Of a stretch of DNA of 64,000 bases, positions 1-11,061 are shown piece by piece. Within the stretch, counting starts at the first letter, position 1. Each line of letters opens with the position of its first letter. The notes under the pieces are model-generated. The model searched no databases. It was not told the DNA's origin and saw only the letters and a program-made list of their open reading frames with translations. The translations under genes and the position numbers were made by a program. The DNA is from Saccharomycopsis fibuligera x Saccharomycopsis cf. fibuligera (lineage: Eukaryota; Ascomycota; Saccharomycetes; Ascoideales; Saccharomycopsidaceae), in the NCBI GenBank assembly GCA_001936135.1, contig CP012818.1, positions 2,356,001 through 2,420,000 on the forward strand, in the 5' to 3' direction.

Positions 1-1
1 A

Positions 2-466
2 GACTTGCTTACTGCAGAAGAAGCTACCAGTAAAGTAAGAGAAATTGAACAATATGACGGTTTTATATTTGGTACTCCAACATATTTTGGCACAATTTCA
101 TCTGGTTTGAAGGCATTCTTTGAGAAAACGGGAAACATCTTTTATCGCAGAGGTTTGCAAGATAAAATTGCTGCTGGGTTCACTAATTCTGCTCTGCAAG
201 CTGGTGATAAACAAACTGCATTGTTGGATATTTTCACTTTTACTGCTCAACAAGGTATGCTTTGGGTTCCTTTAGGCGTTCTTCCAACTAATAACAAATC
301 GGTTAGAGATGAAGAAGTTCAGAACAGATCTGGGTTTTTCACGGGATTGGCCACTCAGTCTTATATTGATTTAGACGTTTCTCAAAATCCAAGCGCTGCT
401 GACTTGAGGGCTGCTTATGCTTTCGGTGAAAGATTTGGTACCATTGCATTGAAGTATTATCATTAA
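2..466 (+). CDS. PST2: Flavodoxin-like NAD(P)H:quinone oxidoreductase (Pst2/Rfs1/Ycp4 type), 5'-truncated by window edge
   Basis: The reading frame is open from the left edge to a TAA at 464-466, so this is the C-terminal ~154 residues; family members are about 200 residues, so roughly 45 N-terminal residues lie outside the window. The FMN-site motif GTPTYFG is followed by SSGLKAFFEKTG, and a TNSALQAGDKQTALLDIF stretch is typical of WrbA/Pst2 proteins. Family members are FMN-binding, usually eisosome-associated flavodoxin-like proteins that reduce quinones by two electrons and protect against oxidative stress. Its real start codon is not visible; the first Leu codon is not a start. Whether it is the Pst2, Rfs1 or Ycp4 orthologue cannot be decided from this fragment, so the symbol is provisional. 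Confidence 0.85.
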   Translation, partial: DLLTAEEATSKVREIEQYDGFIFGTPTYFGTISSGLKAFFEKTGNIFYRRGLQDKIAAGFTNSALQAGDKQTALLDIFTFTAQQGMLWVPLGVLPTNNKSVRDEEVQNRSGFFTGLATQSYIDLDVSQNPSAADLRAAYAFGERFGTIALKYYH

Positions 467-1150
467 TCGCTAAAATGGGTTGATAGTCGGTCATACCAAT
501 TTCAAGGTTTTTTACATGGATAGCCTTGCAATTTAGATATTTGTTTTTATTTAAAATTTATAAATTTCTTGTGATAAAATATAGAGCATAATTGTGCATA
601 ACTTTTAATAAGATGTAAGAAAACGCCACTTATAAGTGTGCTGCAAATAGAGCATTGCAATGCAGATTGGAAGATATTCTGGATATAATTCCCTACTAAC
701 ATGGTATTGAGCTGGGTACATATAACTCAAAAATGCTTGTCCTCATACATCATGAATGCATTTCTTTGACATACGAAAAGTTTTGAGAAAGGAGTAGTGC
801 TATAAAAAACATGCTTTTAAAGATGCAACTAAAAAGGAAAATACGAAATTTGGAAAAGTATGCCCAACTATGTCCCGTCATTACGGGTTAACTCTTCTCC
901 AGAAATAATACTCAATAATACTCAAACTTCTCATCAGACAGAACTACACACATTTTGCTGCATACGGGTTTCATCTTGCATGGACAAAGCCAGATAAGCG
1001 ACTGTTACTTTGTTCTCTCTTATCTTACAAAAAAAAGTATAAATCTACTTTTAAAATCTATAATTCAGAAATGCAGAAAAACTATACATTCAGACAAAAG
1101 CAATAATAAATAAAGGAAAGAAAAAAAACCACTAATCTCCATCATGTCTA
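467..1150. other. Convergent intergenic region, PST2-like / MON1
   Basis: This stretch separates the 3' ends of two convergent genes. I see AT-rich sequence with short A/T runs and no credible ORF, RNA gene or repeat. Confidence 0.5.
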
Positions 1151-3748
1151 TCAAAAAGTCAACCCAGCAATAAACAACCGATTAAAATTCTTAAAAATCC
1201 AATTGATAATAACTTTCAAATTATCAACAAGTTGTGCCTTACTCACATTAATAAAACTATTTTTCAAAATTAAATAAATTTCGTAATTTGAATTGGAGTA
1301 TGCAACGCCAATGAGTTTTACTTCATTTATAGTCCATTTAACGTATACTAAATTCGATTTAGAACTACCTGTGGCATTTGCGTTGGCATTGTTTGTTGCT
1401 TGAGCTTGAGAAGACGCAGAAACGGAAGCGCCATTGTGATGAGCTGAGCTAAAGCCTGAGCTAGGTTCATTTGCGCTTCGTGAAGCTGAAGATACGTTGC
1501 TGTTACTTGGAAAAACATCGTTTGTTGTTGCGGCAGCTGCAGTGGTAAAAGCGCCACCACCAGATGATGATGATGGTGATGTTGCTGCTGCTAAATTTGA
1601 CACTTTCTCAAAATTATTACTTTGTTGCAAATTGTTGAATAGCTCTTTATAAAGAAACATCAATTTTTGAAAAGATATTTCTCCGAGAGATGCAGTGTTT
1701 ATAGAATTGAAACTAGGCGCAAATACTTGTGAATTTCTGCGCGATTTGAAAATAAAATGAAAAAAATTGTTGTGAATTTGACCTTTCCTTTGATTAAGGC
1801 TACTTGATTTGTGTTGGTGCGGCTTATCGGGTTCCGTGAATGAGCGAGCAGATAGTGATGTAGAAGTAATGCTAGATGCAGGATGTTTCTTATTGAATTC
1901 GTTGAGGAAGTTCAAGTAGTTTAATTTATAATTGAAGTCAAATGCTTTAACAAGCTTGTCCAATATCAGAGAGTTTGAACTTAGTATGATTTGAGAAATA
2001 ATTTTCTTTGAGCATTGTCGAAGCTTAAAAAAAGAATTTTTATCTGGGGATAGCAATATTAACACTAACTTATTGTTTTCTTTATATTTTGCATTTTGTT
2101 TTCTAGAGCCAGTTTCTGACTTAGTTGACTTAAGACTTGAATTGTCATTTTCATTATCTGACTCTTGGGACTTAGTTTGCGAGGCTGTCACTTCTATATT
2201 GTTGATGTCAATATAGTCCACAAATGAATATAAAAACCCGTTTGAATTAAATTCTGGTAAACATATAGGAAACCATAACTCTTCTTCATTGGAAAATTCC
2301 ACATTTTGTTCATTTTCTTTCTTATTAATGATAATTTTTTTGTCTTCTAATGCTTCTGGGCTACTACTACTCCCCTTTTTGTTGAAAATTATTGAGAATA
2401 ATATCTGCAAATCACTTGTATGCAAGTAATGATTTTTAGGGCGCATGATGGTGATCACTTTACCATTTGAGTCAGTCAATATTCCGTATAATATTTCGTT
2501 AGCTTTGTATTTGGCAATAATAGAATTTATTTTGAGTTTGATAGATGAGGATAAGTAAAGGGACTCTATTCCTCCAAGAAAGAAAATTGGATTTAAAACT
2601 TTGTTGATAAGAATTTTCTGCAAGTTCAAGTAATCTGAATTGTTGAGAATTTTACGCAAATCAAAATTATCCTTCAAGTTATAAAATTTAACCAACTGTT
2701 TTCTTGAAATTATGGAGATTAGGTAGTTGTATAGTATGTATAATTGATTCTTTAAGTCATATAATGACTCGTATTCATATGATGATATAGCAAGTAAATA
2801 AATTGGGCTTTTATTGAATACTACAAATCTAGTGGAACCTGCTTTGAAATGTTTCAAATTATCATCAATTGAGCCGTTGGCGTCAGCGAATGACGAAATC
2901 AAAGTTTGTATGATACTCATGTAGTTGATAATGACACTATCCGAGCCGAATAAAGAATATATAGGCTTTCCAGAAGCCGATAAAACAAAAAAGTGTTTCT
3001 TTTTTTGAAGGAAGTTACTATCTTCCGTGTTGCTTGAGACTGTATTAGCAGCAGCAGTCTTGGAGGTCTTTGCCAATTCAACAACATTAGCAGATGTCTC
3101 AATATCAAACTGAGGCTCCACATTAGTCACTTTTGATAGCAAATCACTTATATTAATTTGATAATTTTCCATTGGTTCTTTTATTTGCAAGTCATTGGTC
3201 AATCCACTGTTGTCATTCATTAACTTATCAAGCTCATTTTCCATAATGCTGAACAGATCTTGCTCATTATTGTTGATGGTCAAGACAGGAAAACTGGAAC
3301 TATAATCATCATTGTGGTTGCTGTTATGGTTATTACTATTCCCATGCGTGCCAAAATAGTGGTTCTGATCATTTCTAGCGACATTCGCATTATTCATGGT
3401 ATTTTTGTCTAACTTGGAGTAAATAGAATGCTGGCTATCGTTGTCATTGTTGAATCTCGATGGTGTCAAATGACTGATGGAGTAATCATCAATGTACTGA
3501 CTGCTCAATGATCTCATGCTCAATGACGGAGAAAGCACAGCATTATTACATGAACGTCCATTTTCGTGGTTTTTGTCGTTGTCTGGTTGATGCTCCCAGT
3601 CGTTCAAGTTAGGAGAATTAACATTAACATTCTCCAAGTTGATTGATGTTGTGGGGTTGACTTTGAGGTTGCTGGCGCCACCAATGGAGAGATAGTCATT
3701 GCGAGGAGGCCTCACTGGCTTTCGTGGAGGAGGCGGAGACTCAGACAT
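1151..3748 (-). CDS. MON1: Vacuolar fusion protein Mon1 (Ypt7/Rab7 GEF subunit)
   Basis: The protein has 865 residues when started at the ATG at 3748; the frame runs on upstream to a TTG but has no other ATG. The first ~245 residues are Asn/Ser-rich and low complexity with a Pro-rich start. From about residue 249 comes the Mon1 longin signature: KHFFVLSASGKPIYSLFGSD followed by the YMSIIQTLISSFAD helix. A second longin-like segment lies near residues 400-520 and a third conserved block at the C-terminus (VYVKWTINEVKLIGVAYS). With Ccz1, Mon1 activates the Rab7 GTPase Ypt7 on late endosomes, vacuoles and autophagosomes. It is longer than S. cerevisiae Mon1 (644 aa) because of the N-terminal tail and an Ala/Ser/Gly-rich insert near residues 705-790. 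It shares a ~450 bp divergent promoter region with ERV14. Confidence 0.93.
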   Translation of the reverse strand: MSESPPPPRKPVRPPRNDYLSIGGASNLKVNPTTSINLENVNVNSPNLNDWEHQPDNDKNHENGRSCNNAVLSPSLSMRSLSSQYIDDYSISHLTPSRFNNDNDSQHSIYSKLDKNTMNNANVARNDQNHYFGTHGNSNNHNSNHNDDYSSSFPVLTINNNEQDLFSIMENELDKLMNDNSGLTNDLQIKEPMENYQINISDLLSKVTNVEPQFDIETSANVVELAKTSKTAAANTVSSNTEDSNFLQKKKHFFVLSASGKPIYSLFGSDSVIINYMSIIQTLISSFADANGSIDDNLKHFKAGSTRFVVFNKSPIYLLAISSYEYESLYDLKNQLYILYNYLISIISRKQLVKFYNLKDNFDLRKILNNSDYLNLQKILINKVLNPIFFLGGIESLYLSSSIKLKINSIIAKYKANEILYGILTDSNGKVITIMRPKNHYLHTSDLQILFSIIFNKKGSSSSPEALEDKKIIINKKENEQNVEFSNEEELWFPICLPEFNSNGFLYSFVDYIDINNIEVTASQTKSQESDNENDNSSLKSTKSETGSRKQNAKYKENNKLVLILLSPDKNSFFKLRQCSKKIISQIILSSNSLILDKLVKAFDFNYKLNYLNFLNEFNKKHPASSITSTSLSARSFTEPDKPHQHKSSSLNQRKGQIHNNFFHFIFKSRRNSQVFAPSFNSINTASLGEISFQKLMFLYKELFNNLQQSNNFEKVSNLAAATSPSSSSGGGAFTTAAAATTNDVFPSNSNVSSASRSANEPSSGFSSAHHNGASVSASSQAQATNNANANATGSSKSNLVYVKWTINEVKLIGVAYSNSNYEIYLILKNSFINVSKAQLVDNLKVIINWIFKNFNRLFIAGLTF

Positions 3749-4196
3749 TGGGACTATACTATCATTGAGCGGCGGCTGGGGCAAATTGCTTTCAGTATCA
3801 GAGACTCTAGTCAAAGACGGAAGACAGTCAAGTTGAATAAGCTTAAGCGATGCTGATGATGACGGGGCAAATGGTGCTTATTAGTGCAAATAATATTAGT
3901 TACCCTGATGAGATCCTAGCGAGCGACGCCGTCTACAGCTCGAATTCTCAGGAAGCGGCGAATGGCAAAAATTGCTGACACACTCAGTGGCTGCTGGATC
4001 CTTTCGAGATAATCAACAGCAGAACAGAACACAGCAAAATCCAAGACACTTCTAACACTCCATCGCCACTAGTTACAAGTCAATACTCTGTATTGTGTTC
4101 ATCACTGGTTTTTAATTGGAAGCCGCTGTTATCACTTCACCACAACCGCATTAGTAATTTAATCACTGTATCTCACATCACAATCCCCCAATAACC
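3749..4196. promoter_or_regulatory. Divergent promoter region MON1 / ERV14
   Basis: 448 bp lies between the two opposed start codons. No canonical TATA box or named factor site stands out; a CA-rich stretch precedes the ERV14 ATG. It is called a promoter region only from its position. Confidence 0.5.
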
Positions 4197-4610
4197 ATGA
4201 ATGGCGAAGCGTGGCTCTTTATCTTTGCGGTTATTCTCAATGCCGTCAACTTGTTCTTGCAAGTGTTCTTCACTATAATGTACTCTGACTTGGAATGTGA
4301 TTATATCAACCCAATTGAACTTTGCAACAAATTGAACAACTACATTATTCCAGAAGCTTCCATACATGGATTTTTGACCGTTTTGTTCTTGATCAACGGA
4401 TACTGGTTTACCTTTTTGCTCAACTTGCCATTGTTTGCTTTTAACATCAACAAATTTTACAAGAAAAACTACTTGTTAGATGCTACTGAAATTTTTAGAA
4501 CTTTGTCCAAACACAAAAAGGAAAGTTTCTTCAAGTTAGGTTTCCACTTGTTGTTGTTTTTCTTCTACTTGTACAGAATGATTGTCGCCTTAATTGCTGA
4601 TGATATGTAA
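4197..4610 (+). CDS. ERV14: Cornichon-family ER cargo receptor Erv14
   Basis: The 137-residue protein matches the cornichon/Erv14 family over its whole length and at its usual size. Visible features are an N-terminal [20 protein letters not shown] membrane segment, a central [17 protein letters not shown] loop, a second hydrophobic segment ([12 protein letters not shown]), and a C-terminal hydrophobic segment ending [12 protein letters not shown]. Erv14 sits in ER and COPII vesicles and packages many plasma-membrane proteins (Axl2 is the classic cargo). The start is the first ATG, directly after a CCAATAACC context. No CTG codon was seen in it. The gene lies beyond MON1, also a membrane-traffic gene, but there is no evidence of a functional cluster. 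Confidence 0.96.
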   Translation: MNGEAWLFIFAVILNAVNLFLQVFFTIMYSDLECDYINPIELCNKLNNYIIPEASIHGFLTVLFLINGYWFTFLLNLPLFAFNINKFYKKNYLLDATEIFRTLSKHKKESFFKLGFHLLLFFFYLYRMIVALIADDM

Positions 4611-5569
4611 AGAGAGTGAGTGTGATGTTTCAACACTACTATTGAGCTACAGCTCTTTTCAATTTTCATCCTTACAAATTTTCAAGTCAAGAAGTTTCAA
4701 TTTGTGAACAAACAAAAATCAAATGTCATGTTTTGTTGACATGTTTGAATACCATTGGCATGGCACCTTCTGCATAATACAGTAGTAATGAAAGTTAGCG
4801 CACATGTCTTTTTGATATTCACTATTTCATCGCAACAACAACCACTATTTCTGATTGCCATTCCCTTTTCCTGTCCTTTTTCTATTTGTTGATTATATTG
4901 TTTCCTTTTTTTAACTGCACTTCACTCATTATTGAATTATTATTTTTTTATTGTATTCTCTTTTAATATGTTTTTTTAAATATAATTGTGGTTTTTTGTA
5001 CTTTGTCAATGGAATTTGCCTAGACATAATTTTTGATTGTTATGTTTCATGTCCTTCTCTATGATTTAATGACATAAAGTGAAATTAAAAAACTAAATTT
5101 TGTATATTGATCAAATTGGTCAACATCGTCTTGTGTCAAAAAATTCAACTACGTTATTGATGAAGAAAATCTTTGATTTTATCATCTTGTCACTCCAAAG
5201 ATTCTAACTTTTTTGATAAAACAAAACTTGGCAATCATGATCAAGTCATATATTTAATGAATTTAGATTTACACTCGTACGTATAGTGGCAAAATTGACG
5301 AGCATCAAAAGCTTGGTTTCATGTTCCGACCTAGTATTACAAAAAACTCTTTAGTAAAAATAATCAGAAGATGTAACTTTTCATCAATTTATATCATGGT
5401 TATACACATATACAAATTCCCTTGTCTACAATTTAAAGTGCCATTCCTTTTTGCGCAGATAAGTTTCATAATAGTTTTCTTTCGGGCCTGTTTGAAACAT
5501 TGTTGGTGGATACAGTTGTATCAATTCTTGCAAAGATTTGAGAGACCTCACTTTGAGATCCACAGTAAC

Positions 5570-5572
<3 letters not shown>

Positions 5573-5602
<30 letters not shown>
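5573..5602 (+). repeat. Poly(T) tract, 30 nt
   Basis: Uninterrupted run of about 30 T within the 4.6 kb gene-free interval, roughly 960 nt downstream of the ERV14 stop. Confidence 0.9.
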
Positions 5603-5603
<1 letters not shown>

Positions 5604-8378
5604 TTTGTAAATGTTTGTTATGAGTCGTTAGACCTGCTTTAATTTCACTTGTCTTTTTGTTTTTTTCTTTATGCTTCAGTTAGAATTACGCTTACAGTTG
5701 GCAGCATTAAATTATAAGAGCTTATTTTAAAGATACTGAAAAATGATAAAGTCTTTGGAAAATATTAAGTTGATTTGTATTTAAATAACTGGCAGATTAA
5801 AAAGAGAAAACATTAGCGCTAAACTGTCAGTAATTGTAAAATTCAAATCAATATAAAAGCAGCATCATTTGATAGTTAATCTATAGATAGTAACTGAAGA
5901 AAATCGACAGAAGCTATGTAAAAAGGTACTACAAGTCTAAAACACAAATCATTATTCCGGAACTCAACGGTCTTTAGTTTTTTTTGTCACTGGCACATAT
6001 TGAGATTTTTAATTACTTCTGCTTCTCATGACCTTGAGGCTGTTATTTTCTTCAAACTTTTGGTTTCAACTGACTACCTGTAGCCCATTTGAAAACATTG
6101 AGATTGAAGGAGATTTGCTAATAATCAGATACAAGACAAGTCATAAATTTTAATTCGCAATGAATTTTTTTGGTCTTTACATTATTTCTTTTGGTCTTTT
6201 TCTATTTTCGTTTTCGAGTAAACTTTTGAATTTTGCAGTAGAGTATGTCCATGCCGTAATAGCAACCCAGAAATATTGTAAATAAGGTATTTCAGTACTA
6301 CAATTTGATGAATTTCTGCTATTCGCATTGCTGTTGTGTTGATAAAATTCATATTTAATATAGCTTATATAAACTTTCAACGTAATTGTTGGCAATTGAA
6401 AGTTGTTCATCAAGGTTCTTATATTATCAGTTTTGGACATATGCGTAACCCACAAAAAGTCTTGTAGCAGAAATTATCGGTTCTACTTCTTAAATTATTT
6501 GCTGATTGTTGCAGATTCTAATGTCTTTTAGGTATTCTTTACGTATTTCACATGTAATCACTGAGCACTCATACTTTATCTTGGAAAAACAATTTGACAA
6601 AACTTACCACATTAGGTGAATCAAAATATATAACCAGATATTGGTACAACTCAGAAACCATTGTTGTGTGCTTGCAGTCCACCGCGAATTATTGCTATAT
6701 TGCTACCTGTGTTGTGTCGATAAGCCTGTGCTTTTCGAGACATTGGATTTACCTGCATGCCAACAGAGATATCTGAACGAGTCGACCTGCAGGTAATAGA
6801 GACCTGCATTTTCATCACTAAACCATAAACTAAGTTTTCCTTCAAGCTGGAATTGCAAAAAGCCAAATGACAAGAGCCAGATTTAATTTCAACGTATTTT
6901 CCATGTTTAGAGCTTTGAACAACACTTTTTCAAAGTTGATTCTGCATTAAAGAATATAGGCCCATGAGACGAAGAAATTATGAAGTATCCTCTAAACACA
7001 GACATTACTCACTATCATGGCTGACATCAAAAAAAAAGCCATGGTGAGCCTTACTAAAGGTCATATTTGATAATGAAAGGTGTCACTTTTTGTTATAGCA
7101 ATGATCAGAAAAAAAACAATTAGCATAAAATATTAAGTATAACTGAAATGCTTTTTAGTTCCGGTGTTCACCAGAAAGAACCACATGAACCGTCGTCTGC
7201 TATTGAGGTTACTGGTAAACATCTTAAACGTAAATTCAAACAAATTTTGACTATATTTTTCACAAAAAAACGCGAATAAATGTGTTTCCGTTGAAAATCT
7301 TCCCCTTATTCTCACCAAAAGTCTATAAAAAAATTGGAAAAACATTCATCTTTCAAAAGAAAATTAGTAATCTCAAAAGCAAACATAGTAACTGGCACAG
7401 TAACCAGGATAAATTTCATCGCTTATCACCATATATAACACTGATGCATAATAGACTACCGGGGAGTATTGGTCATGCAATTGCTTTTTTTTGTTAGTGA
7501 TCGGTTTGTTACCAAAGGCTCAGAAAGTATTAAGTTAATTGTGTACTCCATATTCTAAATTACGGTCACATACTGGATGAGCGGGTCCGCGACATCAATA
7601 GTCATAACATTTGAAAACGGCAGAAGTAGACTCAAAAAAAGGCTAAAAATATGTCATTGATAAAATTAAGCATTTTTGGCCTTTTTTTTTTTTTGTCCTT
7701 TTTTTTTTTTATCAAGCTTATCAAGATCAAAAAGTTACAAAGTTGGTGGTCAAGGATTAGGTACTGAGATCGGCTGCAGTTGGAATGTATAAGATACGTT
7801 TGACAGACATTGCCCATAGAGACATTAAACAGAAATCAGTATGCAATATCTTGTTGAAACGAGTTTGTAAACAAGAAGTACTGGAAATTGGAGTTGAAGC
7901 TTGGTTGTTTTGTCTTCAATAATGTTTGCATTTGTAGGGATTTTTGTTGAGTAGTATTGTTGTTTTTGTTATTGCTTCATTATTATAAAAAGTATATTTT
8001 CAACTTTCATTTTGTGTTATGGTAATGATATAAGCACGAAAACACAATCATATTTTACTCTCGTAGTTAATGGAGTAAAGCGAGATAATAAAATGCACGC
8101 TATATTTATCGACAGAAGCGACACAAAGAATCAGATAAATTCAATGTGGAAATAACAGGAAACAGAACTACATAACAAGTCTTTTGATTTAAATTTAATT
8201 TAACTCAACACGTTGATTCATCAACAACATATTTGACTATTATTAACTGATTGTATGTATTGAAATATACATACGTATCTTGAAATCAAACACAAATTCA
8301 AAGTGAAGTTTACAACCAGACGATTTTTCCTTTTGTTTTCTTTTGTTTCTTTCTCAACTTCTTAAATGAAAACCATAA

Positions 8379-8464
8379 TTTTTTTTTTTTTTTTTTTATA
8401 TATTTTTTTTTCTTTTCGGTCAATATTTTTTTTGCGGTTTTTTTTTTTTTTTTTTTTTTTTTTT
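8379..8464 (+). repeat. T-rich block with two long poly(T) runs
   Basis: Runs of about 19 T (8379-8397) and 27 T (8438-8464) are separated by further T-rich sequence, then TATATATA. This is the strongest strand asymmetry in the gene-free interval. Confidence 0.9.
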
Positions 8465-9201
8465 ATATATATTTTTATAAGCCAATATTTGATAGTTCTC
8501 TGAAGCAGCTATCATTCAGCCAAAATTAAAAATAATGTTCGAATCGACAAGAGAGATTGTGGGAAAAAGCTGCGAGTAGTAAAATGTCGGCAAAAAATTT
8601 CTCTAAAGAGAAAAAATCATGAACATAATCATAGTCAGTCATAGTCAGTCATCAGGTTCTAAAGCAATCCATCAAAGCAAAATCGGCAGGTGTTGATATG
8701 TCTGCTAAAAAGTATGTATAGCCTTCCATCAGAGACTACTGCAATGATAGCATCAATATCAACGACAACTCAGCTAGCTTGCTAGCGCGCTCGTCTTGAT
8801 AGTTTTGATTAGGAATGGTTTTTAGTGTCTTGGATAGGGGAGACAAGCTAATATACGAGCTATTGATCATTTTCAGCAAGATGAACAGAAACAATCAAGG
8901 CTGCTAATAATATAGGTAAATAAGCTATCAAGTTGATTAGTAAAAGTTAGTCCGTTCGTCATCATGTTAAAAAACTAAAATTAAATGGATGCAAAGGGTA
9001 CAAAATTTTGATAATATTAAAAAAAGGTCGGAAAAAATAAAATTAAAGAAAATACAATAGAGTTTTTTCATAGAAAAATTGAAGATAAAATTCTTGATTC
9101 TATCACTGTTAGATACGCATAATCTAGCAAAAACATAAGGTATATCATCAATCATAAGTCATCACTCATCAGTCATAATTTTGGTATAACAAAAGCAACT
9201 G

Positions 9202-11061
9202 TCATTGACTTGACCCCTTTTTTGATTTTTTCTTCTTCAAATCAACTGGCTTCAATAATTCAAAACTGCACAACAAATTTTTATCAATACTCATAACTGC
9301 CCCCCAATTATTAAACTCCCCGCAATAATTAGGAGCACTAAATACTGTAACTAATCTTTTCTTATTGAAAAACTCATATCCATCTTCAACTACCATATGA
9401 CCTCGAACAATCAAGTCGAATTTAAACTTTGCTAAAAATTCATTAACATTTCGCTTAGAAAAGAAAAATGAAATGCCTCGATCATTTGGGCTCCAATCAT
9501 TAATCTTAGCATGAGGATCAGACCAAAGCAAATCAGATAATAAGCCAACATCTGGAATATCCGTCGGTCGTTTAATTTTATTTATTTGCTTCAAATTTTT
9601 CATAAATGGCGAAAGGCCACCATGAACACAAAAGATCTTATCGGAAATTATAGCAGCAATTGGTAATGCATTGAAAACGTCAACAAAGTTTTTCCAAATT
9701 TTGACCGATCCTAATCTCCGTTTACATTCATCATAAAATCCATAAATTTTACTAATGTTACCTGATTCATGATTACCGCGCAACATGAAAAAATTGTTTG
9801 GATACTTGATTTTAAAACATAATAGCAACAATATTGTTTCCAATGACTGTTTACCACGATCAACATAATCACCTAAAAACAAATAGTTGGAATTTGGCGG
9901 GAATCCGGAAAGTTTCAAAATTCGTAGCAAATCATTAAATTGACCATGTAAATCACCAACCACTTTGATCGGGGAAGATAACTCTAGTAATGTTGGTTGT
10001 GATAAAAATATTTCTTTAGATCTTTGAATAATGTAGTTGATTTCGTTCTTTTCAATCACCAACTTGCTGCTATACGATTTGGATAAACCAATTTCAATCA
10101 AACGTTCAATGATGGAATCGATATCAATTTCATAGTGGTTGATAACTTTTTTGTTGAATTTTGGATTATACAATTTTTGAATGTTATTAGTCTGTTCGAT
10201 TTGATGCAACAGATGCTGTTGTTGCTGTTTCTGCGGCTGCTTGGGCACTCCTCTGGGGATTCTAGCGGCAGCAGCTACATTATTATCACTAATTCCGCTG
10301 TGTTGGTTCAAGTTTCTTTCAATGGCCCTGGCAGTCGACATCTTAGTGTTAGAACGTCCCGTAAGGTCATCGTATCCTGCTTCCTCACATGGATCCAAAT
10401 GAGTAGGCGGTGTTGCTGACAATAGGCTACTATTTGAAAAATCACTGCTAACTGAAGACAAATCAGTGGAAGTGATAACAGTGTTTGTCTCTTGGATGAC
10501 TCTAGCAGTGGAATTATTAGTAGCGGCTGTTGTAGTTGTGGTGGTGGTTTTCGTGACGGTACCACCAGTCACGGGTAGTACTGGACCTTGTTCCAGATTA
10601 TAGTGACGAGTAGTTGGTCCTTTAATGTTGATGGCTTTGGAAACTTTTGGTGGAGAAGCGGGGTCATCCTCAAAGCTATGCGATAACATGTTGAAATAAC
10701 TAGTATCACTTGGCTTTGCCGTCAACTTCTTATGGTGGAGAAAGCCCAAATTGTCGCGCATCAAATCATTATCGATATTATTATTAATCGCATTATTTAT
10801 ATTATCCGCATAGTCATCGTCATCATTGTCTTCATTATTAATATGTTCTTTTTGCTGGTTGTTGTTACCACTACTGGCACTGGTGTAGTGCTGCTGGTTA
10901 TCTATATCTATGGACGAACACCTCGACGGAGGGGGTTTGGAACTCTCCTCGTCGCTGGCCAAGACAGATGGCAACAAACCGGCGGCAACACCACCCGAGC
11001 TATTAGAACATGCTGATGAACCTGATGACAAAGAGTTATTTTTCGATGGATTGTTTCCCAT
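9202..11061 (-). CDS. PPQ1: PP1-like Ser/Thr protein phosphatase, Ppq1/Ppz type
   Basis: 619 residues. The N-terminal ~310 residues are low complexity (Ser, Asn, Asp, Thr and Gln-rich). The C-terminal ~300 form a complete PPP catalytic domain with all metal and catalytic motifs: GDLHGQF near residue 367, GDYVDRG, RGNHE, HGG and SAPNYCGEF. The protein begins MGNNPSK, a good N-myristoylation consensus, as in Ppz1. Inside the catalytic domain, however, NHESGN, SKRNV and [13 protein letters not shown] look to me closer to Ppq1 (Sal6 in Candida) than to Ppz1 (NHECAN, RAHM). The naming is therefore from memory of family sequences. Ppz enzymes act in salt and cation homeostasis, Ppq1 in translational accuracy and mating signalling. 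Next door on the same strand is RIF1, itself a PP1-docking protein, probably by chance. Confidence 0.85.
   Translation of the reverse strand: MGNNPSKNNSLSSGSSACSNSSGGVAAGLLPSVLASDEESSKPPPSRCSSIDIDNQQHYTSASSGNNNQQKEHINNEDNDDDDYADNINNAINNNIDNDLMRDNLGFLHHKKLTAKPSDTSYFNMLSHSFEDDPASPPKVSKAINIKGPTTRHYNLEQGPVLPVTGGTVTKTTTTTTTAATNNSTARVIQETNTVITSTDLSSVSSDFSNSSLLSATPPTHLDPCEEAGYDDLTGRSNTKMSTARAIERNLNQHSGISDNNVAAAARIPRGVPKQPQKQQQQHLLHQIEQTNNIQKLYNPKFNKKVINHYEIDIDSIIERLIEIGLSKSYSSKLVIEKNEINYIIQRSKEIFLSQPTLLELSSPIKVVGDLHGQFNDLLRILKLSGFPPNSNYLFLGDYVDRGKQSLETILLLLCFKIKYPNNFFMLRGNHESGNISKIYGFYDECKRRLGSVKIWKNFVDVFNALPIAAIISDKIFCVHGGLSPFMKNLKQINKIKRPTDIPDVGLLSDLLWSDPHAKINDWSPNDRGISFFFSKRNVNEFLAKFKFDLIVRGHMVVEDGYEFFNKKRLVTVFSAPNYCGEFNNWGAVMSIDKNLLCSFELLKPVDLKKKKSKKGSSQ

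Larger units (their letters stand above)
4611..9201. other. 4.6 kb gene-free interval between convergent genes
   Basis: The interval lies between the 3' ends of ERV14 and the phosphatase gene. All ORFs in it are short (the longest ~100 codons, running into a T tract), have poor composition and no recognisable similarity. I found no tRNA box pattern, LTR match or long repeat by eye. It contains long T tracts (5573-5602, 8379-8397, 8438-8464) and AT-rich sequence throughout. It could be a centromere, an unrecognised non-coding RNA locus or decayed genes; the sequence alone does not decide. Confidence 0.5.

Noticed and set aside
5321-5623. 100-codon ORF ending in poly-Phe
   Set aside because: Its C-terminal end is the 30-nt T tract; composition is random and no similarity is visible.
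6781-6793. GTCGACCTGCAGG resembling a cloning-vector SalI-PstI polylinker
   Set aside because: Only 13 bp match and the flanks are ordinary AT-rich genomic sequence, so vector contamination is unlikely.
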